Positions 1 to 9,187 of a stretch of DNA of 64,000 nt are shown here, piece after piece. The notes beneath the pieces are model-generated. The model was not told where the DNA came from, made no database searches, and worked only from the letters and a program-made list of their open reading frames with translations. The position numbers and the translations under genes were made by a program. Positions within the stretch are counted from its first letter, which is position 1. Each line of letters begins with the position of its first letter. This DNA is from Flavihumibacter fluminis (GTDB lineage Bacteria > Bacteroidota > Bacteroidia > Chitinophagales > Chitinophagaceae), in the NCBI RefSeq assembly GCF_021491375.1, contig NZ_JAKEVY010000001.1, positions 1,313,660-1,377,659 of the forward strand, in the 5' to 3' direction.

Positions 1-693
1 ATAAAGATTTCCCTTCTGATCGCAACGCATGCCATCCAGTCCATGATCAGTAAACTCATAGAACAATTGCTTGTTTTTGACAGAACCATCAGCACCCAGG
101 TCATAGACCCAGATTTTACGCTGTACGGATTCACCTACATAGAGCTTTTTATTATCCGGACTCACTTCCACTCCATTCGTTGTGCCCATGGTGTCCAGCA
201 AATGAGTTGTACCATTGGGATCGATTCTCCACAATTGACCGGTACCATTTTTCCAGCTTGGATCACTGGCATATATCCGGTCTTTATTATCAATAGCCAG
301 ATCGTTGGGCTGGTTCATGCGTGGTTCATGTGCCAGCAGACTGATCTTTTTGGTACGCGGATCCACTTTCCACACATTATGTTTGGTATAGTCTGCCAGT
401 AATAATTGGCCTTTGCTGTTAATCCGGATCCCATTGGCGATACTGCCTTCCGGAAGCACCAGCCAAACAGTGGCTGTACCATCTGGTTTCACCTGACCAA
501 TCGTGCCCTGTTTTTCGTAATTCACGGCATAGAGATTTCCTTTGCCATCTACAGCAGGACCTTCCACGCCGCTGGTAAAGGAATTCACCGGCGTAAGCAG
601 GGTTGATTTATGCAATACCTCAGGCTGCGCTGTTGCCGAGCTCGTCAACATTACCGCTGCTACCAATAAAACTGCCTTCGCTTGTCCTTTCAT
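1..693 (-). CDS. SMP-30/gluconolactonase/LRE family protein (3' end outside window)
   Basis: Reading leftward from an ATG at 693 the frame is open for 231 codons to the window edge, so the C-terminus is missing. A hydrophobic signal peptide ending near ATAQP precedes a beta-propeller sequence of the SMP-30/gluconolactonase family: EGPAVDGKGNLYAVN near the start, NDLAIDNKDRIYASD around residue 130 (in the family the Asn/Asp here bind the divalent metal) and NGVEVSPDNKKLYV further on. Such enzymes open sugar lactones; this one should be exported to the periplasm. It is the last visible gene of the sigma-factor-led operon that starts at 5608, 38 bp after the CBM9-like gene. A lactonase would fit the nearby PQQ-type sugar dehydrogenase, whose products are lactones; that link is inference. 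Confidence 0.85.
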   Translation of the reverse strand, partial: MKGQAKAVLLVAAVMLTSSATAQPEVLHKSTLLTPVNSFTSGVEGPAVDGKGNLYAVNYEKQGTIGQVKPDGTATVWLVLPEGSIANGIRINSKGQLLLADYTKHNVWKVDPRTKKISLLAHEPRMNQPNDLAIDNKDRIYASDPSWKNGTGQLWRIDPNGTTHLLDTMGTTNGVEVSPDNKKLYVGESVQRKIWVYDLGADGSVKNKQLFYEFTDHGLDGMRCDQKGNLY

Positions 694-731
694 TATTTCT
701 TTCTGAGTACAGGGGAACTATTTTCCCCTAG

Positions 732-1829
732 TTAGTTATTGATTTTAATCTGTTGCAATCGGCCATCTGCATCTAGTCGCCATTCCCTACCGGATTTTCT
801 TTCTTTACCAACCAACACAAAACCGGTAGGATCTTTCAATAGTTGCACCTGTTTTGCATCCTTCCAGTTGAGGCCCGGATACTTTTTTCTAAGCTCTTCC
901 ATTCCGGATGCATATTGTTTGTGTTGTTCCCGGTGATCTCTTTGAAGGTAATAATATTTCCAAAGCGATCGCTGCATTTCAAGTGTTTCAGCAGAAATAA
1001 AGGCAGCGGGACCAGCCTCTTCTGAAAACAGTATATATCCCCAGCGTTCCGGCATGTGCAGATCCACTCTGCCCTGGGGTGACCAAACAATGTAATGAGG
1101 TTGCGCTATACGACCGGATGCATCCTTTTGTTTCTGATACACTCCATTCACCACATCCAGTTTCCAGTTTACATGAGAAAAATTCATACGTGCAATTTGT
1201 CCGTTACGCGGTGCCAGTGGTATAGCCAATTCCACATCCCATCCTTCGTCTATATCACCAGGCTGATTCAATGTTCCGCGCAGGCGAACAGCTTTTTTTA
1301 ATCCGGGAAATTCAAAATCGGAATCCCCCTTTCCTCCATCGCGGTAAGCTTTGGAAAGTATTAAATCCCAGGTGGTACCAAATGCATTAATCTGGAATTC
1401 AATATACTGCTGCATATCCCCGTCCATATCGATGAAAAACTCCAGTGCGTTATCCATAAATACGGCAGTGTCTTTTTTAGTCAGACTTGCCCATAACTGG
1501 GGTTGCTCCAACTGTGCAAATACATAGAGATACTGTTCATCCCAGCAGAGCTTGAGTGCTGATTTATTCCCTGTTGGACCACCTGCAATATCCCGGAAAT
1601 TCGATGTGAACGGAATTTTTTGCCAAATCGCTTCATTGGCAAATCCATCTACCTCAATCGCCTGGTTTGTTTTAACAGCCCGGTATTGCGGAGGTGTAGT
1701 TAACAGCGGCTTTAATTTTTCCTCGGTTACTCCATCCGGCAAATAGGCCGCTTTTTGAGCAGCTACCGGTACTATACAAACGAAGCAAAGGCATACCGCC
1801 AGCAATCGGTTTATGGTTATTTTTTCCAA
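732..1829 (-). CDS. Exported CBM9-like carbohydrate-binding protein
   Basis: A 365-residue protein with a signal peptide (cleavage near VAAQKA). Residues ~55-245 have the shape of the family 9 carbohydrate-binding-like domain (CBM9_2/DOMON-like): an opening IEVDGFANEAIWQKIP, then LKLCWDEQYLYVFAQL, DNALEFFIDMDGD and WDVELAIPL, which are the usual order of strands. The C-terminal ~100 residues (FSEEAGPA onward) are charged and helical and are often present in Bacteroidota homologues. No catalytic residues are evident; sugar binding is inferred from the family. It lies 6 bp after the amidohydrolase stop and is probably co-transcribed with it. Confidence 0.85.
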   Translation of the reverse strand: MEKITINRLLAVCLCFVCIVPVAAQKAAYLPDGVTEEKLKPLLTTPPQYRAVKTNQAIEVDGFANEAIWQKIPFTSNFRDIAGGPTGNKSALKLCWDEQYLYVFAQLEQPQLWASLTKKDTAVFMDNALEFFIDMDGDMQQYIEFQINAFGTTWDLILSKAYRDGGKGDSDFEFPGLKKAVRLRGTLNQPGDIDEGWDVELAIPLAPRNGQIARMNFSHVNWKLDVVNGVYQKQKDASGRIAQPHYIVWSPQGRVDLHMPERWGYILFSEEAGPAAFISAETLEMQRSLWKYYYLQRDHREQHKQYASGMEELRKKYPGLNWKDAKQVQLLKDPTGFVLVGKERKSGREWRLDADGRLQQIKINN

Positions 1830-1835
1830 CTGGTT

Positions 1836-3089
1836 TTATTTCGAATAAGATAACACAATAGGTCGCGCAATGCCATTCTGGTCGTATACAATCTTTCCTC
1901 CAAGGATCGTCATTTCGCAAACCAGTTTTTGGTTGGAGGTGATCTTTGCACCGCTCCGATCCCAGAATCCAAAGTTCCCGGGCATCTGTTGCAATATTGC
2001 CAGATCCGCTTCTGCGCCAACACTGAGATGCCCCAGATCTTTACGCTGAATCGCCAATGCAGGCGACCAGGTACTGGCTTTAATTACTTCTTTCAAATCC
2101 ATCTTCAGGGCAAGAAAGGTATTCATCACATTGAGCATATCTTTCATGGAAGCATTCATACTGCCGATATGCAAATCGGTACTGATGGTATTGGGATAGA
2201 ACCCTGCTGCCGCGGCTGGTTGCGCCTGTGATAGCACAAAACTGGCACCGCCATAACCCACATCGAAAATGATCCCGCGTTCCTGTGCTTTTTTTACAAA
2301 GGGCTTGAGCTTCCGGGTTGCTGGATCTACAATGGGTTCACGACGGTTGAGTTCTGTAAAGGCATGCGTATAGATATCACCCGGACGTAAATGCTGAAAG
2401 AACAATTCTTCAATGGAGAGGGGCGGAGGATCACTGCCACCAAAGTCAATGATCACCGGCAGGTTGGTCAGTCTGCCAGCTTCAACTGCCCGATCCACCG
2501 GAATCCATTCTCTTCGCTCATAGTGAGCTACTTTGAAACCTACAATATGATCCGGGAATTGTTTGGCAACTGCAGCCGCCATTCGTGCATTCATATCCGT
2601 AGTATCCTGTTCCCAGGCACCACCCCGCATACCCTCTCCCACGATGTTCAGAAAAGAGAGGATCCGCGTTCTGCTGTTATCAATTATGTTCCGTTTGAAA
2701 ACAGTAAAATTTTTCCATCCCGCACCACCACAATCAACGGAAGTAGTAACTCCATTACGCAGGGTGAAGCCATCCGGAGCCACTGCTGTTAAGCCATTGC
2801 TCAAATAATGATCCGGTTCCGTTCCAAAGAAATAATGACCATGAATGTCTATGAGTCCGGGTACCACCAGCATACCCGCAGCCATCACCACCTGTTTGGC
2901 GCCTGTCGTATCCAACTGTTTTTGAACCGCCACAATTTTTCCATCGCGGATGCCTACATCCAGTATGGCATCAATGCCATTTTTGGGATCGATTACCCTC
3001 CCACCTTTTATCACGATGGAATAGGATTGAGCCTGCACCCAGCCGGAAAAAAGCAACAGGCCAATCAGGAGTTGTATACTTTTTCTCAT
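1836..3089 (-). CDS. Exported amidohydrolase/deacetylase family metallohydrolase
   Basis: A 417-residue amidohydrolase-superfamily enzyme with a signal peptide (LLIGLLLFSGWVQAQ). The metal-site signatures are visible in order: GLIDIHGH at ~80 (HxH), FKVAHYERRE at ~185 (the Lys is the probable carboxylated ligand), YTHAFTE at ~240 (His) and STDLHIG at ~305 (catalytic Asp). The length and these motifs fit the EF_0837-like deacetylase branch rather than dihydroorotase. It overlaps the preceding SelA-like gene by 4 bp (ATGA), so translation is probably coupled. In other bacteria members of this branch also sit next to a SelA-like PLP enzyme. The substrate is probably an N-acylated amino sugar or amino acid, but this is inference; export makes an extracytoplasmic role likely. 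Confidence 0.88.
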   Translation of the reverse strand: MRKSIQLLIGLLLFSGWVQAQSYSIVIKGGRVIDPKNGIDAILDVGIRDGKIVAVQKQLDTTGAKQVVMAAGMLVVPGLIDIHGHYFFGTEPDHYLSNGLTAVAPDGFTLRNGVTTSVDCGGAGWKNFTVFKRNIIDNSRTRILSFLNIVGEGMRGGAWEQDTTDMNARMAAAVAKQFPDHIVGFKVAHYERREWIPVDRAVEAGRLTNLPVIIDFGGSDPPPLSIEELFFQHLRPGDIYTHAFTELNRREPIVDPATRKLKPFVKKAQERGIIFDVGYGGASFVLSQAQPAAAAGFYPNTISTDLHIGSMNASMKDMLNVMNTFLALKMDLKEVIKASTWSPALAIQRKDLGHLSVGAEADLAILQQMPGNFGFWDRSGAKITSNQKLVCEMTILGGKIVYDQNGIARPIVLSYSK

Positions 3090-4273
3090 GCTGATTTTTT
3101 TAATTCTTCCAGGATGCGTTTGGCCACGATTTTATATTCCCCTTCGCGCAGCATAAAAACAGTGAGGCTGATGCCTTTGTCATTTGCCAGCACTTCAATA
3201 GAGGGAGCACCATTACGAAGAGCAAGCTGCAGTTCAGCAGGCTTGAGAGAGATATCACCTGTACTCCATTGAATATTCAGCGTGGGCGTATGATTGGCCA
3301 AAGGCGGAATCACAATTTCTGTCTGGATGCCCTTGCGCTGTTTGGCCTGTGCCGCAATGTATTCCACCTGGTTCATCCAGTCTTTCCATTCCTTATCGTG
3401 ATCAATGCTGACATATTTTTCCAGTGCGGCCAGCATGCCTACAATTTCTTCCTTGTTTACTTTCATACCTCTTCCAATGGTTCCGCCTCTTGGAGGAGCA
3501 CTTAACCTCGCTGCCTTGATCAGGTCCTTTCTTCCCATGAGGATGCCGGCACTCTGGGGGCCTCTTAATGCTTTTCCTCCGGAAATACAAACCAGGTCAA
3601 ACCCCATCTCGTTGAAGCGCCAGAGATTTTCTACCGGTGGCACATCCGCCGCGATATCAATCATCGTAGGAACACCATGTTTCTTGCCTGCAGCCACCCA
3701 TTCTTCATGGGAGATCTTTCCCAGGTTGGCGTGGGCATTCAGAAACCAGAGCATCGCGGTCTGCTCATTGATGGCTTTATGCAGCTCCTCCAATGTTTCA
3801 ATTTCAACAATTCGTACACCCGTGTTCGTTAGTGCATGTACATATCCGCTGTTATGTGATTTCTGAACCAGCACTACTGATTTCATTCCATCCAGGCGGG
3901 GCAGCTGGGCAATCTTTTTGAGATCGGTTCCGGTGAGTACACCTGCGGTTCCCAATACCATGGCCGACCAGCAGCCGGCAGTAACAGTTGCCGCTTCCGC
4001 GCGACATATCTTAGCAATCCGCTCTCCCACTTTATCCTGAACTTCGTCCAGCATTACATAGGATTTTGAAACCGCATTGATGGCTTCCATTACTTCCGGA
4101 TACATCAGGGAGGCTGTCATGGCTGTATAGGTTCCGGCAGCATTGATAAAGGAGCGCAAACCCAGCTCGGTTATATAATCTTTCTTAGGCGCTGGCATGG
4201 CAAATCCGCCGAGCGGTAAAGCTGCTCCTGCTGGCGCAACAGATAAATATTTCAGTAACTCTCTTCTTTTCAT
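3086..4273 (-). CDS. SelA-like PLP-dependent enzyme (class V fold) with Tat-like signal
   Basis: A 395-residue fold-type I PLP enzyme related to the SelA-like family. The likely PLP lysine lies in ISGGKALRGPQSAG at ~240, and IDIAADVPPV at ~205 supplies the Asp that pairs with the pyridine nitrogen. Relatives include D-glucosaminate-6-phosphate ammonia-lyase and uncharacterised selA-related enzymes; this is not selenocysteine synthase, because no selB or tRNA-Sec context is present. The N-terminus MKRRELLKYLS followed by an Ala/Gly-rich hydrophobic run looks like a Tat signal, which suits a cofactor-loaded exported enzyme. Start at 4273 is 17 bp after the FecR-like stop. It probably acts in series with the overlapping amidohydrolase on one imported or periplasmic substrate. 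Confidence 0.85.
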   Translation of the reverse strand: MKRRELLKYLSVAPAGAALPLGGFAMPAPKKDYITELGLRSFINAAGTYTAMTASLMYPEVMEAINAVSKSYVMLDEVQDKVGERIAKICRAEAATVTAGCWSAMVLGTAGVLTGTDLKKIAQLPRLDGMKSVVLVQKSHNSGYVHALTNTGVRIVEIETLEELHKAINEQTAMLWFLNAHANLGKISHEEWVAAGKKHGVPTMIDIAADVPPVENLWRFNEMGFDLVCISGGKALRGPQSAGILMGRKDLIKAARLSAPPRGGTIGRGMKVNKEEIVGMLAALEKYVSIDHDKEWKDWMNQVEYIAAQAKQRKGIQTEIVIPPLANHTPTLNIQWSTGDISLKPAELQLALRNGAPSIEVLANDKGISLTVFMLREGEYKIVAKRILEELKKSA

Positions 4274-4290
4274 GTTGGCATTTTTAATAG

Positions 4291-5028
4291 TTAAATCCTC
4301 GAGCTTAGCAGCACCTGTTTCCCCTCTATACTCACTTCAAAGAGACCGGAGGAAACCAGCAACTTCACTACCATTTTAAGATTCAGGCCCGTAGATATAA
4401 ATCCGGAAAATTGTTGTTCGGGTAGCTGGCCGGTTACAGTAAAATCAACCTGGTATTTTTCTTTCAGCACTGCCAGTAACTGATTGATATCCTGGTCCTC
4501 AAAAACCAGGTAACGGGCATCCTGATCCTGGGTTATTTCTTTCAGCAGCGATGCTGATTCAATCAATTTGGATTCAAACCGCAGGTAGCCATCTTCGGTA
4601 GTATTTACAAAACTAACTTTTGACAACTGTTGCAGTTTGGGCTCTACATAAAGCGCCGCCAGCATTGCAGAAACCGGCTCCTCGCCTACCCGAAGATCCG
4701 CCTGCGTACAGCGATGCACCAGTGAAGCAGGTTTCAGGTAAAAATAGAGGGAAGCAGTAAACAGCAATCCAAAACAGGTAATGGCAAAATGTCTTACCCA
4801 ATTAATGGCAGGTTTGCGATAGGATGTCTTTTCAGCCTGTTGTACCTTATTCAATAATATCTCCAGCTGTTGTTCCCGCCTGGCTTCCAGGTTCATGATA
4901 CCTGGATTTGCAGCCCCATCCAATTCACTTCGCTCCATAGTTTCCATCAGTTGAAGCAGGGATGCTTCATCCAGTTCTCCACTTAAAAAGCGGTCAATGA
5001 CAGATTGGAAAGGTTGTTTATCCGGCAT
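4291..5028 (-). CDS. Shortened FecR-like anti-sigma regulator (DUF4974, no FecR domain)
   Basis: A 245-residue protein 10 bp after the sigma factor stop. The N-terminal ~80 residues are cytoplasmic and helical, as in anti-sigma parts of FecR proteins. A single membrane segment (FAITCFGLLFTASLYFYL) lies at ~85-103. The C-terminal ~75 residues (INQLLAVLKEKYQVDFTV ... GLFEVSIEGKQVLL) match DUF4974, the secretin/TonB-short-N-like domain at the end of Bacteroidota FecR proteins. The ~100-residue FecR beta-sandwich normally found between them is reduced to a short linker, so the protein is clearly shorter than the family norm (~330-390). It probably holds the ECF sigma factor inactive until a periplasmic cue. 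Confidence 0.8.
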   Translation of the reverse strand: MPDKQPFQSVIDRFLSGELDEASLLQLMETMERSELDGAANPGIMNLEARREQQLEILLNKVQQAEKTSYRKPAINWVRHFAITCFGLLFTASLYFYLKPASLVHRCTQADLRVGEEPVSAMLAALYVEPKLQQLSKVSFVNTTEDGYLRFESKLIESASLLKEITQDQDARYLVFEDQDINQLLAVLKEKYQVDFTVTGQLPEQQFSGFISTGLNLKMVVKLLVSSGLFEVSIEGKQVLLSSRI

Positions 5029-5038
5029 AGGTATGTGC

Positions 5039-5608
5039 TTAGAAAATATGCAGGAAAATAATCAGCAGGGTATAACCCAATGAATATCGTAGTTCTCTTA
5101 GTGCTTTGGTTAAATGATTTTCAACTGTTTTAGGTGATATCTGAAGCAGCGCCGCAATTTCCTTATGACTCAATTGTTCTTCCCTGCTCAGTTTATATAC
5201 TTGTTTACATTTCGTAGACAACTGATTCACGATGGAATTTATGTGGTGCAGCAATTCCTTTTCTTCCATCTGTTCCTGGCTGCTGACCTGCTGGTATTGG
5301 TTGGCCAATGCGGCAAAAGCATCTGCATGTACTTTACCAGCTTTGATTTTCCGGATCACTTCATAGCGCACAGAAGCAGACAGATAAGCAGATAAGGAAG
5401 CAGTGATCGCCAATGAATGCCGGTTGTTCCAGATACGCACAAAGATTTCCTGGATAATATCTTCACAGGCAGGCTCATCCTTCAAAAGGGCATACGCTTT
5501 GCGAAATAAATTCTCCCAATACCGGCGATACAAGATGGCCAGTGCTTCCTCATTGTTATTCCGCATCCGGATCAGCAGTTCTTCATCCCGAATAGTTGCC
5601 TCCTCCAT
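5039..5608 (-). CDS. ECF RNA polymerase sigma factor, FecI-like
   Basis: A 189-residue ECF sigma factor. Region 2 lies at ~15-75 (ALAILYRRYWENLFRKAY, then ACEDIIQEIFVRIWNN, the -10-recognition helix), and region 4 at ~125-180 with the helix-turn-helix LSHKEIAALLQISPKTVENH. The C-terminus (LLIIFLHIF) is hydrophobic, as in many Bacteroidota FecI proteins. In this phylum such sigma factors normally sit upstream of a FecR gene and a SusC/SusD pair. Here the FecR-like gene is present, but the operon continues into enzymes and no SusC/SusD gene is in the window. It is the first gene of a six-gene minus-strand run that starts 18 bp after the dehydrogenase stop. Confidence 0.92.
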   Translation of the reverse strand: MEEATIRDEELLIRMRNNNEEALAILYRRYWENLFRKAYALLKDEPACEDIIQEIFVRIWNNRHSLAITASLSAYLSASVRYEVIRKIKAGKVHADAFAALANQYQQVSSQEQMEEKELLHHINSIVNQLSTKCKQVYKLSREEQLSHKEIAALLQISPKTVENHLTKALRELRYSLGYTLLIIFLHIF

Positions 5609-5625
5609 GAGTTCTAGTTTAAGCG

Positions 5626-7362
5626 TTATTTGGATCCTGTTTGAGTATTGAGTTCTTTTCTTACTTCACTTACTTCTTCCGGACTGATCGCACTGGCTGA
5701 ATTACCAAACTGTGAACGTATATAAGTAAGCACCTGTGCAATGTCATCATCTTTCAAAAACCGGTGTTGCGGCATATTGGAATTATAAGGTTTGCCATTT
5801 ACCTCGATGGGGCCATCCATCCCCATCAATACCAGGCGTATCAGGCGATTCTTATCACCAGTCACCCAATCGGTATTTCCTAAAGGAGGAAAGCGGTTTC
5901 CATCACCCTGGCCATTTTTCTGGTGACAACCACTGCAATACCGGTTGTATATTTTTTCACTATTGGTAACCAATCCGGCTTCGAGATCATCTTTCTTTAT
6001 ATCGGGAGTACGAATATGCGCCTGCAGTTTTCTCGCTTCCATCGAAGCCAGCTGTTTTTTGCCAAACTTCTTCTTGCCGGTATACATTACCCGCCAGATT
6101 TTTCCGTGTTCGGTATCACTGAAATACATGGAACCATCCGGCCCCATACTGATGCCCATAGGACGATAACGTGCATTGTTTACATTTACAATTGGATCCA
6201 CTTCTGCGAAGCCATCGGCAAACACTTCCCACTCGCCTGTAGGCTGATTGTTTTTAAAAGGAACAAAAACAATAATATAACCCGCCTGCGGGTAAGGGGC
6301 CCTGTTAGTAGAACCATGAAAGGCTATGAAAGCACCATTTTTATAGTGCGCAGGAAACTGATCACCGGTGTAAAAGAACAAATCATTGGGAGCCCAGTGC
6401 CCGGGAAATCCTATAAGCGGATCTACATATTTACCGGAACTGTCAGCAATTTTTCCATCGCCACCATATTCCGGTGCGAGTATGCGCTTTCCAACCAGTT
6501 GATCATAGTAGTAGTAGGGCCATCCTGCATCATCGCCTTCCTTTAGCTTGAGAAATTCTTCTGAAGGAAGCATCGCACTCTGCCAGGGAGTGTAGAGGTC
6601 AGGATACAACCGATAGAGATCATCTCTTCCATGATGCACCACATAGAGTGCATCGTCTGCATGATTCCAGTCCATTCCAACTATGCTGCGCAATCCGGTA
6701 GCATATCGTACGCCATCTTCCTGGCGCTGGTTGAGTTTATTGGCATCGAATTTCCAGACACCACCATGGTCATCGAGCCAGGGACAGGGATTAATACCCG
6801 GGGAGCCCGGCACCCGGTTTTTTTCCTGGCAATTGTTATTGGGTGCACCAAATGCAACATAGATATTTCCTTTCTTATCAAAGGCAATAGGTTTGGCGAT
6901 ATGCTCATGGCGACCATGTGCATGATCATCTATTACCACTGTTTCAATTGGACCGGTTGGTACCAGTTTACCAGGCTCCAGTTTCTGGCGAAACACATAT
7001 AATTCGGAACTAAAATAAATATAGCCATTATGAACTTTCATGGCAGTTCCATAACTGCCTTTATCCTCGTAATTACCGAATTTAACCACCTGGTCGGCTT
7101 TGCCATCGCCATTGGTATCACGGATGGCTGCATTACCACCAATACTGTCGGGGAACCGAAGTTTCACATAGATATCACCGTTAGTATTAACAGTAATATG
7201 GCGGGCTCGTTCCCGCAAACTGTCCACCACCACTACCGCCTCGAATCCATCGGGCAGAAAAAGTCCGCCGTTTTCAGGATCGGCCTTGGGCAAAGTGGTT
7301 GGACTGATACCCGATGTACATATCAGCAATACTACTAATCCGAGCAATTTGATCCGCCTCAT
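5626..7362 (-). CDS. PQQ-dependent sugar dehydrogenase fused to cytochrome c
   Basis: The frame is open from 7473, but the ATG at 7362 gives a proper signal peptide (MRRIKLLGLVVLLICTSGIS), so that start is preferred (578 residues). Residues ~25-470 form a sorbosone/soluble glucose dehydrogenase-like beta-propeller: LPDGFEAVVVVDSLRE, FDKKGNIYVAFGAPNN, RPMGISMGPDGSMYFSDTE and GKIWRV. A C-terminal cytochrome c domain follows with CSGCH (haem attachment) and NMPQH (probable Met ligand). The protein should oxidise a sugar or alcohol in the periplasm and pass electrons to its own haem. It lies 18 bp before the ECF sigma gene and could be transcribed with it. Confidence 0.87.
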   Translation of the reverse strand: MRRIKLLGLVVLLICTSGISPTTLPKADPENGGLFLPDGFEAVVVVDSLRERARHITVNTNGDIYVKLRFPDSIGGNAAIRDTNGDGKADQVVKFGNYEDKGSYGTAMKVHNGYIYFSSELYVFRQKLEPGKLVPTGPIETVVIDDHAHGRHEHIAKPIAFDKKGNIYVAFGAPNNNCQEKNRVPGSPGINPCPWLDDHGGVWKFDANKLNQRQEDGVRYATGLRSIVGMDWNHADDALYVVHHGRDDLYRLYPDLYTPWQSAMLPSEEFLKLKEGDDAGWPYYYYDQLVGKRILAPEYGGDGKIADSSGKYVDPLIGFPGHWAPNDLFFYTGDQFPAHYKNGAFIAFHGSTNRAPYPQAGYIIVFVPFKNNQPTGEWEVFADGFAEVDPIVNVNNARYRPMGISMGPDGSMYFSDTEHGKIWRVMYTGKKKFGKKQLASMEARKLQAHIRTPDIKKDDLEAGLVTNSEKIYNRYCSGCHQKNGQGDGNRFPPLGNTDWVTGDKNRLIRLVLMGMDGPIEVNGKPYNSNMPQHRFLKDDDIAQVLTYIRSQFGNSASAISPEEVSEVRKELNTQTGSK

Positions 7363-7588
7363 GGTTGGGAGCAATTTAATTTTGGTACAGGCGTGCCATA
7401 GGTATGTTACAGAAAGCCTTGTTTTGTAATCAGGTAATTCGATAAATCTCCTGAAGAATACGAATGGCAACAATCCTCCCTAGGAGTCAGAAATGGGGCT
7501 GATCCCCTACTATATTTTCAGGATTTTATATTCCCCTGATTCACCAAGTCTTTCACATAAGCAGAAAACATAAACTATCCCTATTCTC

Positions 7589-9079
7589 TTATTTCTTTTT
7601 CCAAATGCTCTCTAGTGGCGTATACCGAACAGCAGGTGCATTCAGGTTGGTATACAAGCTGGACGGGAAAAACAGCGCGGTCATAACAGTGAGGCCATCA
7701 TCCGCAAGCAATTCAACTGAACTATGATCCATTACTACTGTCCACTTTATTGAATCTCCGGCTGCTATGCGAGGTGCGTAGAGCCGTTTTGCAAAATCCG
7801 GATGAAAAGATGCCTCTCCTGCCTTGGTACGGTCTATGTAATAACGATTGCTCTCCTTGTCAAAACCCAATCTGAGTTCTTCCCCGGCTTCATTGGAAAA
7901 AATCCATTCTACCTGTTGCAGCGGAATGGCAGCCAATTCAAATCGGGCAGGTAATTGAAGGGCTGCTGGATCTGTAGTAGTTGATCCCGCCAATTGATTC
8001 AACTCGTTTAACAAAGTTGATTGCAGGTAATACTCATTTCCAACTTTCTGGAGTGCCAGTTCCCGCACCAGCGTAGTTGCACTTCTCCAGTTTTGAGTAG
8101 GCACCTGGTTGGCATAAGCCCAGTTACTCATCCAGCCAATCAATAATGTACGATTACCGGTATTGGACCAGGTTACACCGGCATAATTATCCGGACCAAA
8201 ATCCATCCAACGGGTATCTGTATGCGAAGCAGTGAAATCCCTGCCATCAAAATCTCCGACAAAATATTGGGTACCGGAACCCCCATTAGGTGCACCCGGA
8301 TTCATGTTTACGATTAATACCCATTTTTCTTTTCCATCTGCAAGAAATGAAACCAGGTCCGGACATTCCCACACGCCACCATGCGCACCTTTATCCGCAC
8401 CAAAGGATGATTCATAGCTCCAGCTTTTAAGATCCGGTGAGGAATAAAATTCGATATGATCTTTCACGGCCAGGGTCATGATCCATTTGTTGACACCCGC
8501 CATCCAAAACACTTTGGGGTCCCGGAAATCAGTACCCTCCGGTTTTCGCAGTACCGGATTGCCTTCGTATTTGGTCCAGGTTTTACCTTCATCATTGCTA
8601 TAGGCCAGACTTTGGTATTGAAAATCCTTACCCCGGGTTTTTTCTCCATCCGAAGAATGGTGGGTAAAGATGGCGACCAGTGGCCCTTTTCCATCTTTGC
8701 CTAATCCTGAAGTATTCTGCTGATCATACACCGCACTGCCGGAGAAAATCCAACCCAGACTATCCGGGAAAAGTTTAATGGACTGTTCCTCCCAATGCAC
8801 CAGGTCAGTACTGGTAGCATGCCCCCAATGCATAGGTCCCCATACCGTACTATCCGGATAATGCTGAAAGAAGAGATGATATACCCCATTGATATACACC
8901 ATTCCATTGGGATCATTCATCCAACCTGATTTGGGCGTGAAATGGAGTTGAGGGCGATAGGGCTCCTCATAAACGGAAGACACCAAACCAGCTTCCGGCG
9001 CAGCAGCTTCTCCGCAGGAACTGAGTTTACCAAGGCAAAACAGGAGGACAGATGAAACAAAAAAAGTCCGGAATCTCAT
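7589..9079 (-). CDS. Glycoside hydrolase family 32 lipoprotein (levanase/inulinase-like)
   Basis: A 496-residue GH32 enzyme with a lipoprotein signal (LSSC, Cys22). All three catalytic blocks are present: WMNDPNG at 53-59 with the nucleophile Asp56, FRDPKVFW near 185 (transition-state Asp) and WECPDL near 235 (acid/base Glu). The C-terminal ~150 residues are the beta-sandwich domain typical of the family. It should cut terminal or internal beta-fructosyl bonds of levan, inulin or sucrose at the cell surface. No SusC/SusD or fructokinase lies nearby, so this is not a full fructan utilisation locus. It is separated from the dehydrogenase by 226 bp and probably has its own promoter. Confidence 0.93.
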   Translation of the reverse strand: MRFRTFFVSSVLLFCLGKLSSCGEAAAPEAGLVSSVYEEPYRPQLHFTPKSGWMNDPNGMVYINGVYHLFFQHYPDSTVWGPMHWGHATSTDLVHWEEQSIKLFPDSLGWIFSGSAVYDQQNTSGLGKDGKGPLVAIFTHHSSDGEKTRGKDFQYQSLAYSNDEGKTWTKYEGNPVLRKPEGTDFRDPKVFWMAGVNKWIMTLAVKDHIEFYSSPDLKSWSYESSFGADKGAHGGVWECPDLVSFLADGKEKWVLIVNMNPGAPNGGSGTQYFVGDFDGRDFTASHTDTRWMDFGPDNYAGVTWSNTGNRTLLIGWMSNWAYANQVPTQNWRSATTLVRELALQKVGNEYYLQSTLLNELNQLAGSTTTDPAALQLPARFELAAIPLQQVEWIFSNEAGEELRLGFDKESNRYYIDRTKAGEASFHPDFAKRLYAPRIAAGDSIKWTVVMDHSSVELLADDGLTVMTALFFPSSLYTNLNAPAVRYTPLESIWKKK

Positions 9080-9187
9080 GGCAGTAATATTAATCCTAAT
9101 ATACCCATTTATTAAACTGCGGTTACATTTTATTCTCCATCGGCAAATAGTAAGTATACCAATTGTATTACTTAAAAATTTACCGAT

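Noticed and set aside
2808..3272. 154-codon plus-strand frame
   Set aside because: Antisense across the overlap of the amidohydrolase and SelA-like genes; no start signal or family.
5923..6546. 207-codon plus-strand frame
   Set aside because: It is antisense to the sugar dehydrogenase/cytochrome gene, has no family features, and its codons mirror the real gene.
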